Origin: Candidatus Eiseniibacteriota bacterium | GTDB taxonomy: Bacteria; Eisenbacteria; RBG-16-71-46 | Assembly (NCBI GenBank): GCA_025360715.1 | Contig: JANYBS010000222.1 | Span: 1-64,000, forward strand | Reading direction: 5' to 3' | DNA: 64,000 nucleotides | Part shown: one piece after another, positions 38,134 to 46,704 of the stretch | Layout: every line of letters starts with the position of its first letter | Numbering within the stretch: the first letter of the stretch is position 1 | Notes under the pieces: model-generated | What the model saw: only the letters and a program-made list of their open reading frames with translations | Told to the model about the DNA's origin: nothing | The model's database searches: none | Translations under genes and position numbers: made by a program

Positions 38134-38573
38134 GAAGTACTCTCCCGGGTGAGAGACCGGCCCTCGAAGACTTCCAGGTTCCGGCGCATGTCGTCCGGGA
38201 CCTGCATGCTGCGTTTGCTGGAGTAGTCGTAGAACACCTGCACCGACCTGGCGGCCACGACCAGACGCTGACTGGACTGCTCGCGGATCTCGTACTCGAA
38301 GCCGAACGACTTGCCGCCGATGAACGAGCAACGGATCTGCAACTCGAGGATCTCGTGCATGAGCGCCTCGGAGCGGAAGTCCACCTCGACGCGTGCCAAT
38401 ATGAATGGCACGACTCGATAATTGGGATCGCCGCCCTTGAACGCGCGCCAGTAGTCCTGCCGCGCGACCTCCAGATACGTGACGTACACGGCGTTGTTGA
38501 TGTGACCCATGGCGTCGGTGTCGCGGAACCGCGGACGCAGCGGGCTGACGACGGTCCACTTCTGCTCGCTCAA
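38130..38573 (-). CDS. Acyl-CoA thioesterase (4HBT hot-dog, YbgC/FadM-like)
   Basis: LRPRFRDTDAMGHINNAVYVTYLEVARQDYW. Confidence 0.92.
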   Translation of the reverse strand: MSEQKWTVVSPLRPRFRDTDAMGHINNAVYVTYLEVARQDYWRAFKGGDPNYRVVPFILARVEVDFRSEALMHEILELQIRCSFIGGKSFGFEYEIREQSSQRLVVAARSVQVFYDYSSKRSMQVPDDMRRNLEVFEGRSLTRESTS

Positions 38574-38608
38574 GCGCTACCTCGACAAGGCTCGGGAAGG
38601 AGACGCTG

Positions 38609-39886
38609 CTAGAACGCGTTCATGGTATGCAGGAACGCCGGGCGCGCGCGGAACCATGGCTCGAGCACCTCGACGCCGCCGCGCAGGTCGTCGATCAATC
38701 CGCCCTCGGCTGCGCGCTCCGGTGTGAGCGAGCCCGCGACGATCGCCGCGAGCGCCTCGACCGGCGCGACGATCTTGGGGCCGCGCGAACCGCCCGCGCG
38801 CACGGGCTCGGGGCGTACGTGCAACTGGCCTTCGCGCGCATGCACGCGCCACGCGCGGGCATTGAGCGGCAGCACGGGGTCCGTGATCTCGATCGTGACC
38901 TCGCCGCGCGCCTGCGGCGCCACCGGGACGCGCTCGAGCGCGCCCTTCACGTCGACCAGGCGCAGCATCGCGCCGTGGCCGCTGTGGCCGCCGGTGCGCA
39001 GCACGCCCAGCTTGAGGTCGCCGCGCAGGTTGGCGGCGTCGCCCATGACCGTGGGCCAGAGCGCATCGCCGGGTGCAGCGATCACGATCTCGCTGGCCTG
39101 ATCGCGCATGCCGTGCAGGTATGCCCATAGCCCGCGGTACGCGGCGGGCGTGGACGCCATGAACTCATTCACCGTCACGATCAGCTTCCACGGGCCATCG
39201 CCCGCGTCGATCTGGTACTGCAGGTAGCCTTCGATCTGTCCGCGGCGCTTGCCCTCGTGCACGACCCAGTCACCTTCGTAGCCCCAGAGCCGCTTCTCCC
39301 ACCATTCGGCGCGGCGCGCGAGCGCCCAGTGCCCGCGCGTCTGCACCTCGCGGTTGTAAAGCTCCTGCACGGCGGGCCGGTCTGGGAGCCTTAGTCGGCG
39401 CACGCGCCGCACTTCGTCGGACGGCGGCAGCAGCGCGGGCGGCAGGCTGAGCAACTGCGGGCGCTCGATGAGCCCCCAACCGAACTTGCGGTAGAAGTCG
39501 GTGCGGAACGGATACAGCAAGCACAGCACATCGCCGCGCTGGCGCATCTCGCGCAGCGTGGCGCGCAGGAACGCTTCGGCGATGCCGCGGCGGCGATGCT
39601 CCGGCGAGACGGCGACCGAGCCGATGCCCGTGACCTGGAGCGCCTGCGTGCGCACGAACGCGTGCAGCGGATAGAGCACGAGCGAGCTCACGATCTCGCC
39701 ATCGAGTTCCCCCACGCGCACGTCGCGCAGCGTGAAGCGAGGGTGCTCGGTGAAGAACTCGCGATACGCCTCGGCGCTGCGCATGCGGTACGCGCGGTAC
39801 GAGAGCTCGGCGAGCGTATCCACGTCGGTGCGGCGCGCGGCGCGATAGCGCAATGCGGGTGCGCGCGGCGGGCGGGTGCGGGTCAT
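38609..39886 (-). CDS. Eis-like GNAT N-acetyltransferase with C-terminal SCP2-like domain
   Basis: GIGSVAVSPEHRRRGIAEAFLRATLREMRQRGDVLCLLYPFRTDFYRKFGWG. Confidence 0.92.
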   Translation of the reverse strand: MTRTRPPRAPALRYRAARRTDVDTLAELSYRAYRMRSAEAYREFFTEHPRFTLRDVRVGELDGEIVSSLVLYPLHAFVRTQALQVTGIGSVAVSPEHRRRGIAEAFLRATLREMRQRGDVLCLLYPFRTDFYRKFGWGLIERPQLLSLPPALLPPSDEVRRVRRLRLPDRPAVQELYNREVQTRGHWALARRAEWWEKRLWGYEGDWVVHEGKRRGQIEGYLQYQIDAGDGPWKLIVTVNEFMASTPAAYRGLWAYLHGMRDQASEIVIAAPGDALWPTVMGDAANLRGDLKLGVLRTGGHSGHGAMLRLVDVKGALERVPVAPQARGEVTIEITDPVLPLNARAWRVHAREGQLHVRPEPVRAGGSRGPKIVAPVEALAAIVAGSLTPERAAEGGLIDDLRGGVEVLEPWFRARPAFLHTMNAF

Positions 39887-40419
39887 CGTTTCATCTCCTC
39901 GACCAGATAGAGCGCGGCACCATCGACCTTGGAGCGCGTGATGCCGGGGCCGCGCAAGCGCTTGCCGCCACCGGTCTCGGACAACACGTTCGCAGGCTGC
40001 CACTCGGAAGTGAAGTGCGACAGGATCTCGACGCGATACCGCGCGACCGGCAGCGGGCCCATATCACCCATGAAAGGCGGCGAGCCGAACGTGCCGTGGT
40101 CCACGGTGACTTGGGTGGAGGCGACCATCGCGTTGCTCTTCATGTCGTGTACCGATACCTGGACGCGAGTGCCCTCGGGAAGGCGGGTCTTGCCGGTCAC
40201 CCGCAGCGCGCCGGTGTTCATGCGGATCAGGTCGAAGGACGCGACGAGCGGCTTGCCGTTCGTGAGGCCCGAGGTGTCGATGCCGCCGGGGAGTGTCTCG
40301 AAAGTCAGGTCCTTCTGGCCGTCGTCCGAGCCGGATCCTTGGCCGCAGCCGGCGGCGAGGCCGCCTGCCAAAAGCGCGGCGGCGAATCCGAGGAGGCCCC
40401 AGCGGGCGAGAAGGCGCAT
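39883..40419 (-). CDS. Lipoprotein of unknown function
   Basis: Lipobox LAAGC after the N-terminal hydrophobic helix. Confidence 0.75.
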   Translation of the reverse strand: MRLLARWGLLGFAAALLAGGLAAGCGQGSGSDDGQKDLTFETLPGGIDTSGLTNGKPLVASFDLIRMNTGALRVTGKTRLPEGTRVQVSVHDMKSNAMVASTQVTVDHGTFGSPPFMGDMGPLPVARYRVEILSHFTSEWQPANVLSETGGGKRLRGPGITRSKVDGAALYLVEEMKR

Positions 40420-40582
40420 GTCCGCAACTTAGCCGAGGGGGCCCGGGAGCGAAAGCGGATAAGCGTGGAAAGTGTTTCGGGACAGCACATAAGCCGAACG
40501 TCCGGGCTGACCCGGGGTGGTGCGCCGAAGATTGCATCTGCCCATGGACCCCCGGCGGGGGAAGAAATCTTCGCACCCCCCC

Positions 40583-40610
40583 TTGACGTTCTGGAGCCCC
40601 GGACACAAGT
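40583..40610 (+). promoter_or_regulatory. Candidate sigma70-type promoter upstream of the SAM-clan riboswitch
   Basis: TTGACG - ~16 nt - acaagt; predicted start lies at the 5' edge of the aptamer. Confidence 0.4.
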
Positions 40611-40619
40611 TGCATTCGT

Positions 40620-40701
40620 GCATCAAGAGCGGCCCGTTGTGAACCGGGTCCGGCAACCTGGGCGGACACCCAAGGTGCTTCCCGCGGAGACGCGGGGATG
40701 C
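40620..40701 (+). promoter_or_regulatory. SAM-clan riboswitch aptamer (SAM-I / SAM-I-IV-like)
   Basis: P1 GCATC/GATGC; ATCaAGAGcGG; P2 CGGCCCG...CGGGtCCG; core CCGGCAACC; P3 cctggg...cccaagg; GGTGCTTCC; P4 CCCGC-ggagac-GCGGG. Confidence 0.75.
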
Positions 40702-40752
40702 GGTCGAACAAGCGGCGCGAGCCGCACGACAACGAAGTGTCCACGACTCCAG

Positions 40753-40786
40753 CCCGCAGCCGATGCATTCGGCGTGCGGGTTTCTT
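40753..40786 (+). terminator. Intrinsic terminator of the riboswitch expression platform
   Basis: cccgca-gccga-tgcat-tcggc-g-tgcggg followed by tttctt. Confidence 0.75.
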
Positions 40787-40887
40787 CGTCGGTGGCGCTT
40801 CGCCCTCACAAGCGTGAGCGCGTCCTCGTGTCCAGTGCTTGTCGCGGCGGCGTCTGGGTTCCGTCCTCCACACTCGGAGGATCCCTC

Positions 40888-41268
40888 ATGTCGATCGCGC
40901 ACTCGCACCTCTCGCACTCGCAGCCCTTGCACGCGTCCGCCGCGACCGCGCTGCTGCACGCCTTCGCGCCCTGCCTGGTCACTTCGCTCGGCGCCGCCGC
41001 GCACGTGCTGTTGCTGCCGCAGTCGCTGAGCGAGCAGGCCTGTATCGCCGCGGCGCGCGCGCTGTCGAGCGCCGGCGGTCAGGCCGTGACGCTTGTGCTC
41101 GGTGCGGGCCGCGCGTGCGCGATCGACCCGCAGACGCAGGCGGTGACACCGGTGCCCGTGCCACGCCCCGCGCTGATGCGCCATGGCCTGATCGCGCCGG
41201 CGGTGGAGTTCACGCACACGCTCGAGGATGAGCTGCGGTTCTTGCGCCTGCGCGAGAGCTGCGACTGA
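40888..41268 (+). CDS. Uncharacterised 127-aa protein downstream of the SAM-clan riboswitch
   Basis: RBS cggagg, then MSIAHSHLSHSQPLHASAATALLHAF...LRLRESCD. It is the only ORF between the riboswitch and the convergent DinB gene. Confidence 0.7.
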   Translation: MSIAHSHLSHSQPLHASAATALLHAFAPCLVTSLGAAAHVLLLPQSLSEQACIAAARALSSAGGQAVTLVLGAGRACAIDPQTQAVTPVPVPRPALMRHGLIAPAVEFTHTLEDELRFLRLRESCD

Positions 41269-41289
41269 CGCGAGGCCAGGCGCGATGCA

Positions 41290-41838
41290 TCAGGCGCCGA
41301 TGCTGCGGCGCGTGCGCTCGATCTGGCCCAGGTGGCGCTCGGTGTGCGTGATGCCGAGCGCGAGCGCTTCGCCCAGGTTCATGCGGATCATTCCCAAAAT
41401 GGGCGAGCTGAGCATGGTGCGCAGGTCGGCGCCGTCGGCCTGGCGTAGGTGCTCGCCCTGGCGCGCGAGCGTAGCGAGGAACGCCTCGAACACGCCTTCG
41501 CGCACGCTCAGGGGCTGGTAGGCGCGCGGCGCCGGCTTGGGGCTCACATTGCTCTCGGCGATCGCTCCAAGCAGGAGTCGGCCGAAGAACGTGGACTTGT
41601 GGGGCCGCGGCGCGCGCTGCCGGCCGCGGGCGATCGCGGCCGGAACCGGGCTCTCGTAGCTGACGTTGGCCACCACCAGGTGCTCGAGCACCTGCGCGAT
41701 GCTCCAACCGCCATGCGGTGGCACCTGCGCCATGGCGGCGGGCGAGAGTCCGGCGATGGCGGCGCGTGCGCGCGGCTCGAGCGCCTCATAGCGGGGCGCC
41801 AGGGCGGCGAGATAGGGGTCGCGCGGGTTCATGAGCAT
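41290..41838 (-). CDS. DinB superfamily protein
   Basis: GGWSIAQVLEHLVVANVSYE ... GITHTERHLGQIERTRR. Confidence 0.9.
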   Translation of the reverse strand: MLMNPRDPYLAALAPRYEALEPRARAAIAGLSPAAMAQVPPHGGWSIAQVLEHLVVANVSYESPVPAAIARGRQRAPRPHKSTFFGRLLLGAIAESNVSPKPAPRAYQPLSVREGVFEAFLATLARQGEHLRQADGADLRTMLSSPILGMIRMNLGEALALGITHTERHLGQIERTRRSIGA

Positions 41839-42074
41839 GGCGGGAATATAGCGGCGGCGCGGGCGCCAGGCCACGCCGCCGCCGGCTGCCGCCGGGCAGA
41901 TGCAATCATCGGCGCACAAGGGGGCGATTGCGCGGTCATGCTGGCGTTTGTTAGCTTCCCCTGCCTGTCCGCGCGCCTCCCGAGCCCTGCTCCTGTGCGT
42001 CCGCGCGATGGGCCCCGTCTTACGGGGGCGCCCGACCGGGCCCGCGCTTCGAACGAGTCGAAAGGAGCACTCTG

Positions 42075-42845
42075 GTGGTGAAGCGATATATGAATCTGCG
42101 GCACGGCATCCTCGTGATCGCGGCCTGTCTGGCCGGCGTCCTGGCGGTGAATACGCCGGCGCATGCGGCAGACGCCGCCAAGGCGGCGAAGGCCGAGAAG
42201 AAGGCGAAGACCGAGGCGAAGGCGGCGCCGGCCAAGGCCGCGGATGCGCCCAAGCCCAAGGTCGCCAAGGCGCCCAAGGTAAAGGAGGCGCCCAAGCCCA
42301 AGGCCCCGGAGAAGTCATACGAAGAGCAGAAGGCCGAGGATGGCGTGTGGGCCAAGCGCACGAACTGGGTCTCGTTCCGTGCCGGCTACGCGAAGAACTC
42401 CAACGTCAACGCCGGTGACGGCATGTTCGGCTATGGCGTTGCGTACCAGCGCATGATCTCCCAGAAGTGGTCGTTCGGCGGCTCGGTGCAGCACGACATC
42501 CTGGGTCAGCTGGGCGTGGCGAGCGAGATCACTGTGCCTTTCACGCTCGAGATGCAGCGCCACTACAAGTGGCACACCACGATGCGGCCCTATCTTGGCT
42601 TCGGCGGCGGCTACTATTTTCACAAGTACTACCGCACGGGCGACTCCTACGGCGGTGCGCCCGGCTCGGGTTTCTTCATCGACGGCGGCACCAACGTGCC
42701 GCTCGATGGCAACCACCTGATCGGCCTCGATACGCGCGTGAGCTTCGTCAACGGCCGCACGGGCATCGTCAATCCGGTCTTCGGCGCCGAGAAGGCCACG
42801 CAGGTCTTCTACAGCATCAAGCTCAACTGGGCGCTGGCTTACTGA
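42075..42845 (+). CDS. Outer-membrane beta-barrel protein with Lys/Ala/Pro-rich N-terminal linker
   Basis: Signal peptide; AAKAAKAEKKAKTEAKAAPAKAADAPKPKVAKAPKVKEAPKPKAPEK; barrel strands (MRPYLGFGGGYYFHKYY...AEKATQVFYSIKLNWALAY). Confidence 0.8.
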   Translation: MVKRYMNLRHGILVIAACLAGVLAVNTPAHAADAAKAAKAEKKAKTEAKAAPAKAADAPKPKVAKAPKVKEAPKPKAPEKSYEEQKAEDGVWAKRTNWVSFRAGYAKNSNVNAGDGMFGYGVAYQRMISQKWSFGGSVQHDILGQLGVASEITVPFTLEMQRHYKWHTTMRPYLGFGGGYYFHKYYRTGDSYGGAPGSGFFIDGGTNVPLDGNHLIGLDTRVSFVNGRTGIVNPVFGAEKATQVFYSIKLNWALAY

Positions 42846-42868
42846 TACCGGCCCCGGCTACAAGCTCG

Positions 42869-42906
42869 AGCCCGCGCTTCCTGCAAGGAGGCGCGGGCTG
42901 TTTTTA
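42869..42906 (+). terminator. Rho-independent terminator
   Basis: agcccgcgcttcct-gca-aggaggcgcgggct followed by gttttta. Confidence 0.93.
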
Positions 42907-43078
42907 TGGCGTGGCGCGCCGCTCTTCGAGCGCGCACTGAACACATCGTGGACGCCGTCGTGAACGCCGTGGACGCCGGCACGACCCCAGAGCATTGCGG
43001 CGCAACGGCGTCGCCTCGGCACGACTCGTGCCCTGCGATGAGGTACCCCCGCAACGATGCCCCCGCTGAGGTCGTGAC

Positions 43079-43825
43079 ATGCGTGGAATGGGTTGGAAGG
43101 TGTGGCTGTGGGCGGCGGTGCTGACCGCCGGCGTGTCTGTGGGCGTACGCAGCGAAGCAGCGTGCTTCTCATGCGGACCGGACCTCTCCTGTATCGACGT
43201 GCCGGCCGGCGGCCGGTTCTGTGTGCAGGCGCCAAGCCTGTGTTCGGTGGTGATGGCATGCAACGAGGGCCACGGTGGGCCGCTCCATGACCCCATCGAT
43301 CCCGGGACGGAGTCCACGTCGCTCACGATCCTGGACGACGCACCGCTGGCCACGCTTGGCGCGCCCATGCGGGTGCTTCGGCATGCGGGGCGAGGCGTAT
43401 TCGGCAAGAGCGTGTGGCGCTCGCTGCGTAGCGGCGGCGCCATGTTCGCACCGGAGCCGGCGGTGATCTCATCGCTGCTCTCGTATGGCGATGGCGGCGA
43501 AGTCGCCTTTCGCGCGCGCTCCGGCGACGGTTTCACGCTCGAGCGGCGCCGAGCCGCCCGCAGCGTGCGCTTGATCGTGCGCGAGTTGGCAGGAGCGGGC
43601 GCGACAGGTGGCCGCGTGCTCGCCGACTCCGAGATCGGCGATGAAGATCTTCTGGTCGTGCGCGTTCGCATCGACGGTGCGCCGCGGCTACTGGTGTTGC
43701 AGGCGCAGGCGCTCGCGGGCTTCGACGCGCAGCGTCAGACGCTGGAGTGGAATCAAGCGATGCGAGCGAGCGACGCGATGCGCATGGCGGGGCCGCCGTT
43801 GCTCATGCCCGAAGCGGTGCGCTAG
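43079..43825 (+). CDS. Secreted protein with Cys-rich N-terminus, unknown function
   Basis: Signal peptide, then CFSCGPDLSCIDVPAGGRFCVQAPSLCSVVMACNEGHGG. Confidence 0.65.
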   Translation: MRGMGWKVWLWAAVLTAGVSVGVRSEAACFSCGPDLSCIDVPAGGRFCVQAPSLCSVVMACNEGHGGPLHDPIDPGTESTSLTILDDAPLATLGAPMRVLRHAGRGVFGKSVWRSLRSGGAMFAPEPAVISSLLSYGDGGEVAFRARSGDGFTLERRRAARSVRLIVRELAGAGATGGRVLADSEIGDEDLLVVRVRIDGAPRLLVLQAQALAGFDAQRQTLEWNQAMRASDAMRMAGPPLLMPEAVR

Positions 43826-44862
43826 CGGGCGTCCTTGCGTCGCGCTTTCAGCCACTCGAGCGTCACGAACAGCACGGCGGCGAGTACGGTGATGAGCAGC
43901 GCGGCATCGGTGCGAGGCAGCGCCGTCAGCAGCACGGCGGCGCTGCCGAAGCACGCACACAGCGCCCACAGCGCGAACAGCGCCGCGCGCGGCGACAGGC
44001 CGGTCTGAAGCACGCGATGGTGGATGTGGCTCGCATCGCCGCGGAACACATGCTGGCGGTTGAGCAAGCGCCGGGCGAAGGCCAGTGTGGTGTCGGCGAG
44101 TGGCAGGCCCAGCGCGACGAGTGGCAATAAAAGGGTAAGCGCAGCGGTGCCCTTGCGATTCTCGAGCAGCGACAGCGTGGCCAGCGTGAAGCCCAGGAAC
44201 TGGCTGCCGGTGTCGCCCATGAAAACCTTCGCCGGCGGAAAGTTCCACCGCAGGAATCCCGCGCACGCGCCGATCAACAGCGCCGCGAAGAACATCACGT
44301 AAAAGTCCTGGTGCATGCGCGCCACGGTCCACAGCGCGCCGCAGGCGATGATCACCACGCCCGAAGCCAGGCCGTCCAGACCGTCGATGTTGTTCACGGC
44401 ATTCGTCACCGTGAGCACCCACAAGATGGTGACCGGAAGATTGAGCCATCCCAGCGGGATGGCAGGCCCGAAAGGATTCGTGAGCACCGGCACGCCGTAG
44501 CCGAACAGCGACAGCGCGATCGCGGCGCACGTCTGGATGGCGAGCTTGACCCACGGACTCACGTTCCAGCGGTCGTCCGCCATGCCGAGCGCGATGATCG
44601 GCAGCACCGCGAACGTGTAGCCCAGCAGCGGCCGCGCCTCGAGCGCCATAACCGGCGCCAGCACGAGCCGCGCGCCCCACGCCACCACCAGCACCGCCGC
44701 CGCGATCGCGAGGCCGCCCAGGCGCGGCATCGGTTGCGCGTGGATGCGGCGCGGGCCCGGGTGGTCGATGGCGCCCCAACGCAACGCCAGCGCGCGCGCG
44801 AGCGGCGTGAGCAGCAGCGCGAGCAGGCCGGTCGCGAGCGCAAGAGTGAGCGAGATAGGCAT
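43822..44862 (-). CDS. Undecaprenyl-phosphate sugar-1-phosphate transferase (MraY/WecA/TagO family)
   Basis: GLAIAAAVL, TVTNAVNNIDGLDGLASGV, NFPPAKVFMGDTGSQFLGF, HIHHRVLQTGLS. Confidence 0.95.
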   Translation of the reverse strand: MPISLTLALATGLLALLLTPLARALALRWGAIDHPGPRRIHAQPMPRLGGLAIAAAVLVVAWGARLVLAPVMALEARPLLGYTFAVLPIIALGMADDRWNVSPWVKLAIQTCAAIALSLFGYGVPVLTNPFGPAIPLGWLNLPVTILWVLTVTNAVNNIDGLDGLASGVVIIACGALWTVARMHQDFYVMFFAALLIGACAGFLRWNFPPAKVFMGDTGSQFLGFTLATLSLLENRKGTAALTLLLPLVALGLPLADTTLAFARRLLNRQHVFRGDASHIHHRVLQTGLSPRAALFALWALCACFGSAAVLLTALPRTDAALLITVLAAVLFVTLEWLKARRKDAR

Positions 44863-45719
44863 CAGGCCGGCCGCCGGGAATTGAGGTACAGCATGAGCTG
44901 CATGCGCGCGTGCACCGCGATCGATACCAGTGCCACGAGAAGGAAGTTCCGCGAATGATACTTGCGGAAGTAGCGGATCATGCCCAGGTGCCGCTCTCGC
45001 ACCACGCGTTCGCTCGTGCGGCCGTGGCTGGCGCCGATGCGGTGCATGACCGCCGCATCGGCCACGTAGTCCACGCTCCAGCCGGCATCCTTCATGGCGT
45101 GGCACCAGTCCACGTCCTCATTGAACATGAAGTAGCCCTCGTCCATCTCGCCCGCCTGCGCGATGGCGGCGCGGCGCACGCACATGCACGAGCCGCTCAG
45201 CCAGTCCACGCTGCGCGAGGAGTTGCGGTCCCAGTCGGCCAGCAGGTAGCGCTTCGACCAGGGATTGTCGGGAAGGAGCTTGGTCAGCAGCGAGTAGCGG
45301 TTGAACAGGATGGTCTGCGGCCCCGGAAACGTGCGGCCGCTGTGCTCGGGAGTCCCATCCGCTCCCACCAGGCGCGGGCCGGCGATGCCGGTGCGCGGGT
45401 GGCTGCGCATCCACGCGACGAGCGTCTCGAGCGCGCCTTCGCGGATCTCGGAGTCGGGGTTGAGCACCAGCACGAACTCGCCCGTCGTGGCGCGGATGCC
45501 GATGTTGGCGGCCTTCGAGTAGCCCAGGTTGCCGCCGCTGTCGATCACACGGGTGCCGGGGAGCTCGCGGCGGACATATTCGGAAGTGCCATCGGGCGAG
45601 GCGTTGTCGACCACGACGACCTCCACGGCCAGCGCGCCACGGGCTCGCTCGAGCGAGCGCAGGCAGGCGGCGATATGGGCGCGAGAGTCGTAGGTGATGA
45701 CGACGGCGGAGAGGTCCAT
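44862..45719 (-). CDS. Family 2 glycosyltransferase (rhamnosyltransferase-like)
   Basis: SAVVITYDSRAHIAACLRSL...VVVVDNASPDGTSEYV...LVLNPDSEI...FNEDVDWCHAMKDAGW. Confidence 0.95.
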   Translation of the reverse strand: MDLSAVVITYDSRAHIAACLRSLERARGALAVEVVVVDNASPDGTSEYVRRELPGTRVIDSGGNLGYSKAANIGIRATTGEFVLVLNPDSEIREGALETLVAWMRSHPRTGIAGPRLVGADGTPEHSGRTFPGPQTILFNRYSLLTKLLPDNPWSKRYLLADWDRNSSRSVDWLSGSCMCVRRAAIAQAGEMDEGYFMFNEDVDWCHAMKDAGWSVDYVADAAVMHRIGASHGRTSERVVRERHLGMIRYFRKYHSRNFLLVALVSIAVHARMQLMLYLNSRRPA

Positions 45720-45814
45720 GCGTTCCGGGAGCTACGGGAAGGATCGCGGCGCGAAGGAGCGGCGAAGCATAGCATCGGCAGCGAGCGCCCGAGGGTAGAC
45801 CGATGGACGCAAGA

Positions 45815-45852
45815 ACGCCGGGCCGGCGGCAAGGACCGCGTCAGCCCGGCGT
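45815..45852. terminator. Hairpin (possible terminator)
   Basis: acgccgggc ... gcccggcgt, 9-bp arms, followed by cttct. Confidence 0.4.
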
Positions 45853-46029
45853 CTTCTGTATCCATCACCCTAAGCGAATGTAGTGGGCGCGCGCCCAGCC
45901 TTCACGAACCTCTCCCCACGTCTCTCCGGGCTCGATCCGGCGTCAGCAGCACGCCCGTACAAGATTCTGCGGCAATGCCGTTTCCCACGCAAGTGATCAG
46001 CACTGATGAACTGCTTTTTTCGCAGGGAG

Positions 46030-46557
46030 TTAGGGCGACTGTTCGTCGCCCGCAACGGGTGGTGGTGGCGTAGTGCCTTCGGGCGCTTCAAGTTGGCGGC
46101 CCAATCGTTCCTCGGTCCATTGCCGCAGTCGCGTGACGTGGCTGCCGACCCAGAACCACCGCCCGCAGCCCGGGCAGAAAGTGAGCGGCCCGCCCGCGCG
46201 GGCGACCCGGCCGGGCACCTCGCCGCGAGCTTCGAACGCGGAACGGCTCTGCAGTGGGGTATTACAGGCGGTGCAGCGCCGCAAGGGAGCGCTCGCCGGC
46301 GTGAACTGCTGCGTCACGAGCTGCACGTCGTCGGCGAGCACGCCGGACAGCGTGACGATGCGCAGCTCCGGGTCATTGGCGGATCGCGGCGCGCGCCTCG
46401 AACTGCGCGTCAGCAGCGCTCGGCCGTCGGCACGGGCGATGTCGATCAGCTCTTCGAACCGGGCGCCGCGGTGTACGTCAATGTCATAGCCGAGCAGGCG
46501 CAGGCGTCGCGCGACGTGCGCAAGCGAGGCGTCGGTCACCAAGCGATCGAGCGGCAT
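46030..46557 (-). CDS. Mut7-C RNAse (PIN-like) domain protein with zinc ribbon
   Basis: RLVTDASLAHVARRLRLLGYDIDVHRG...LLTRS...CTACNTPL...FCPGCGRWFWVGSHVTRLRQW. Confidence 0.92.
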   Translation of the reverse strand: MPLDRLVTDASLAHVARRLRLLGYDIDVHRGARFEELIDIARADGRALLTRSSRRAPRSANDPELRIVTLSGVLADDVQLVTQQFTPASAPLRRCTACNTPLQSRSAFEARGEVPGRVARAGGPLTFCPGCGRWFWVGSHVTRLRQWTEERLGRQLEAPEGTTPPPPVAGDEQSP

Positions 46558-46704
46558 GAGGCCACGGTAGTCGCGGCAGAGTCTGCGGGCAAGCGCGCAG
46601 CGCTTCGTGCGGGGAGAATCTGTGGAAAGTGCAACTTGCATACTGACAAGCCTTTGCCTGCACACCGTTGACGCGCGGAGGGTCCGCTGACACCTTCTCC
46701 ACCT

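Noticed and set aside
39853-40887. N-terminal part of the 471-aa + ORF ending at 41268
   Set aside because: It runs antisense through the lipoprotein gene and across the riboswitch and terminator. The RBS-supported start is at 40888.
46615-46645. Possible sigma54 promoter (tggaaagtgcaacttgc)
   Set aside because: The GG-GC spacing is about 2 nt too long for a -24/-12 promoter.
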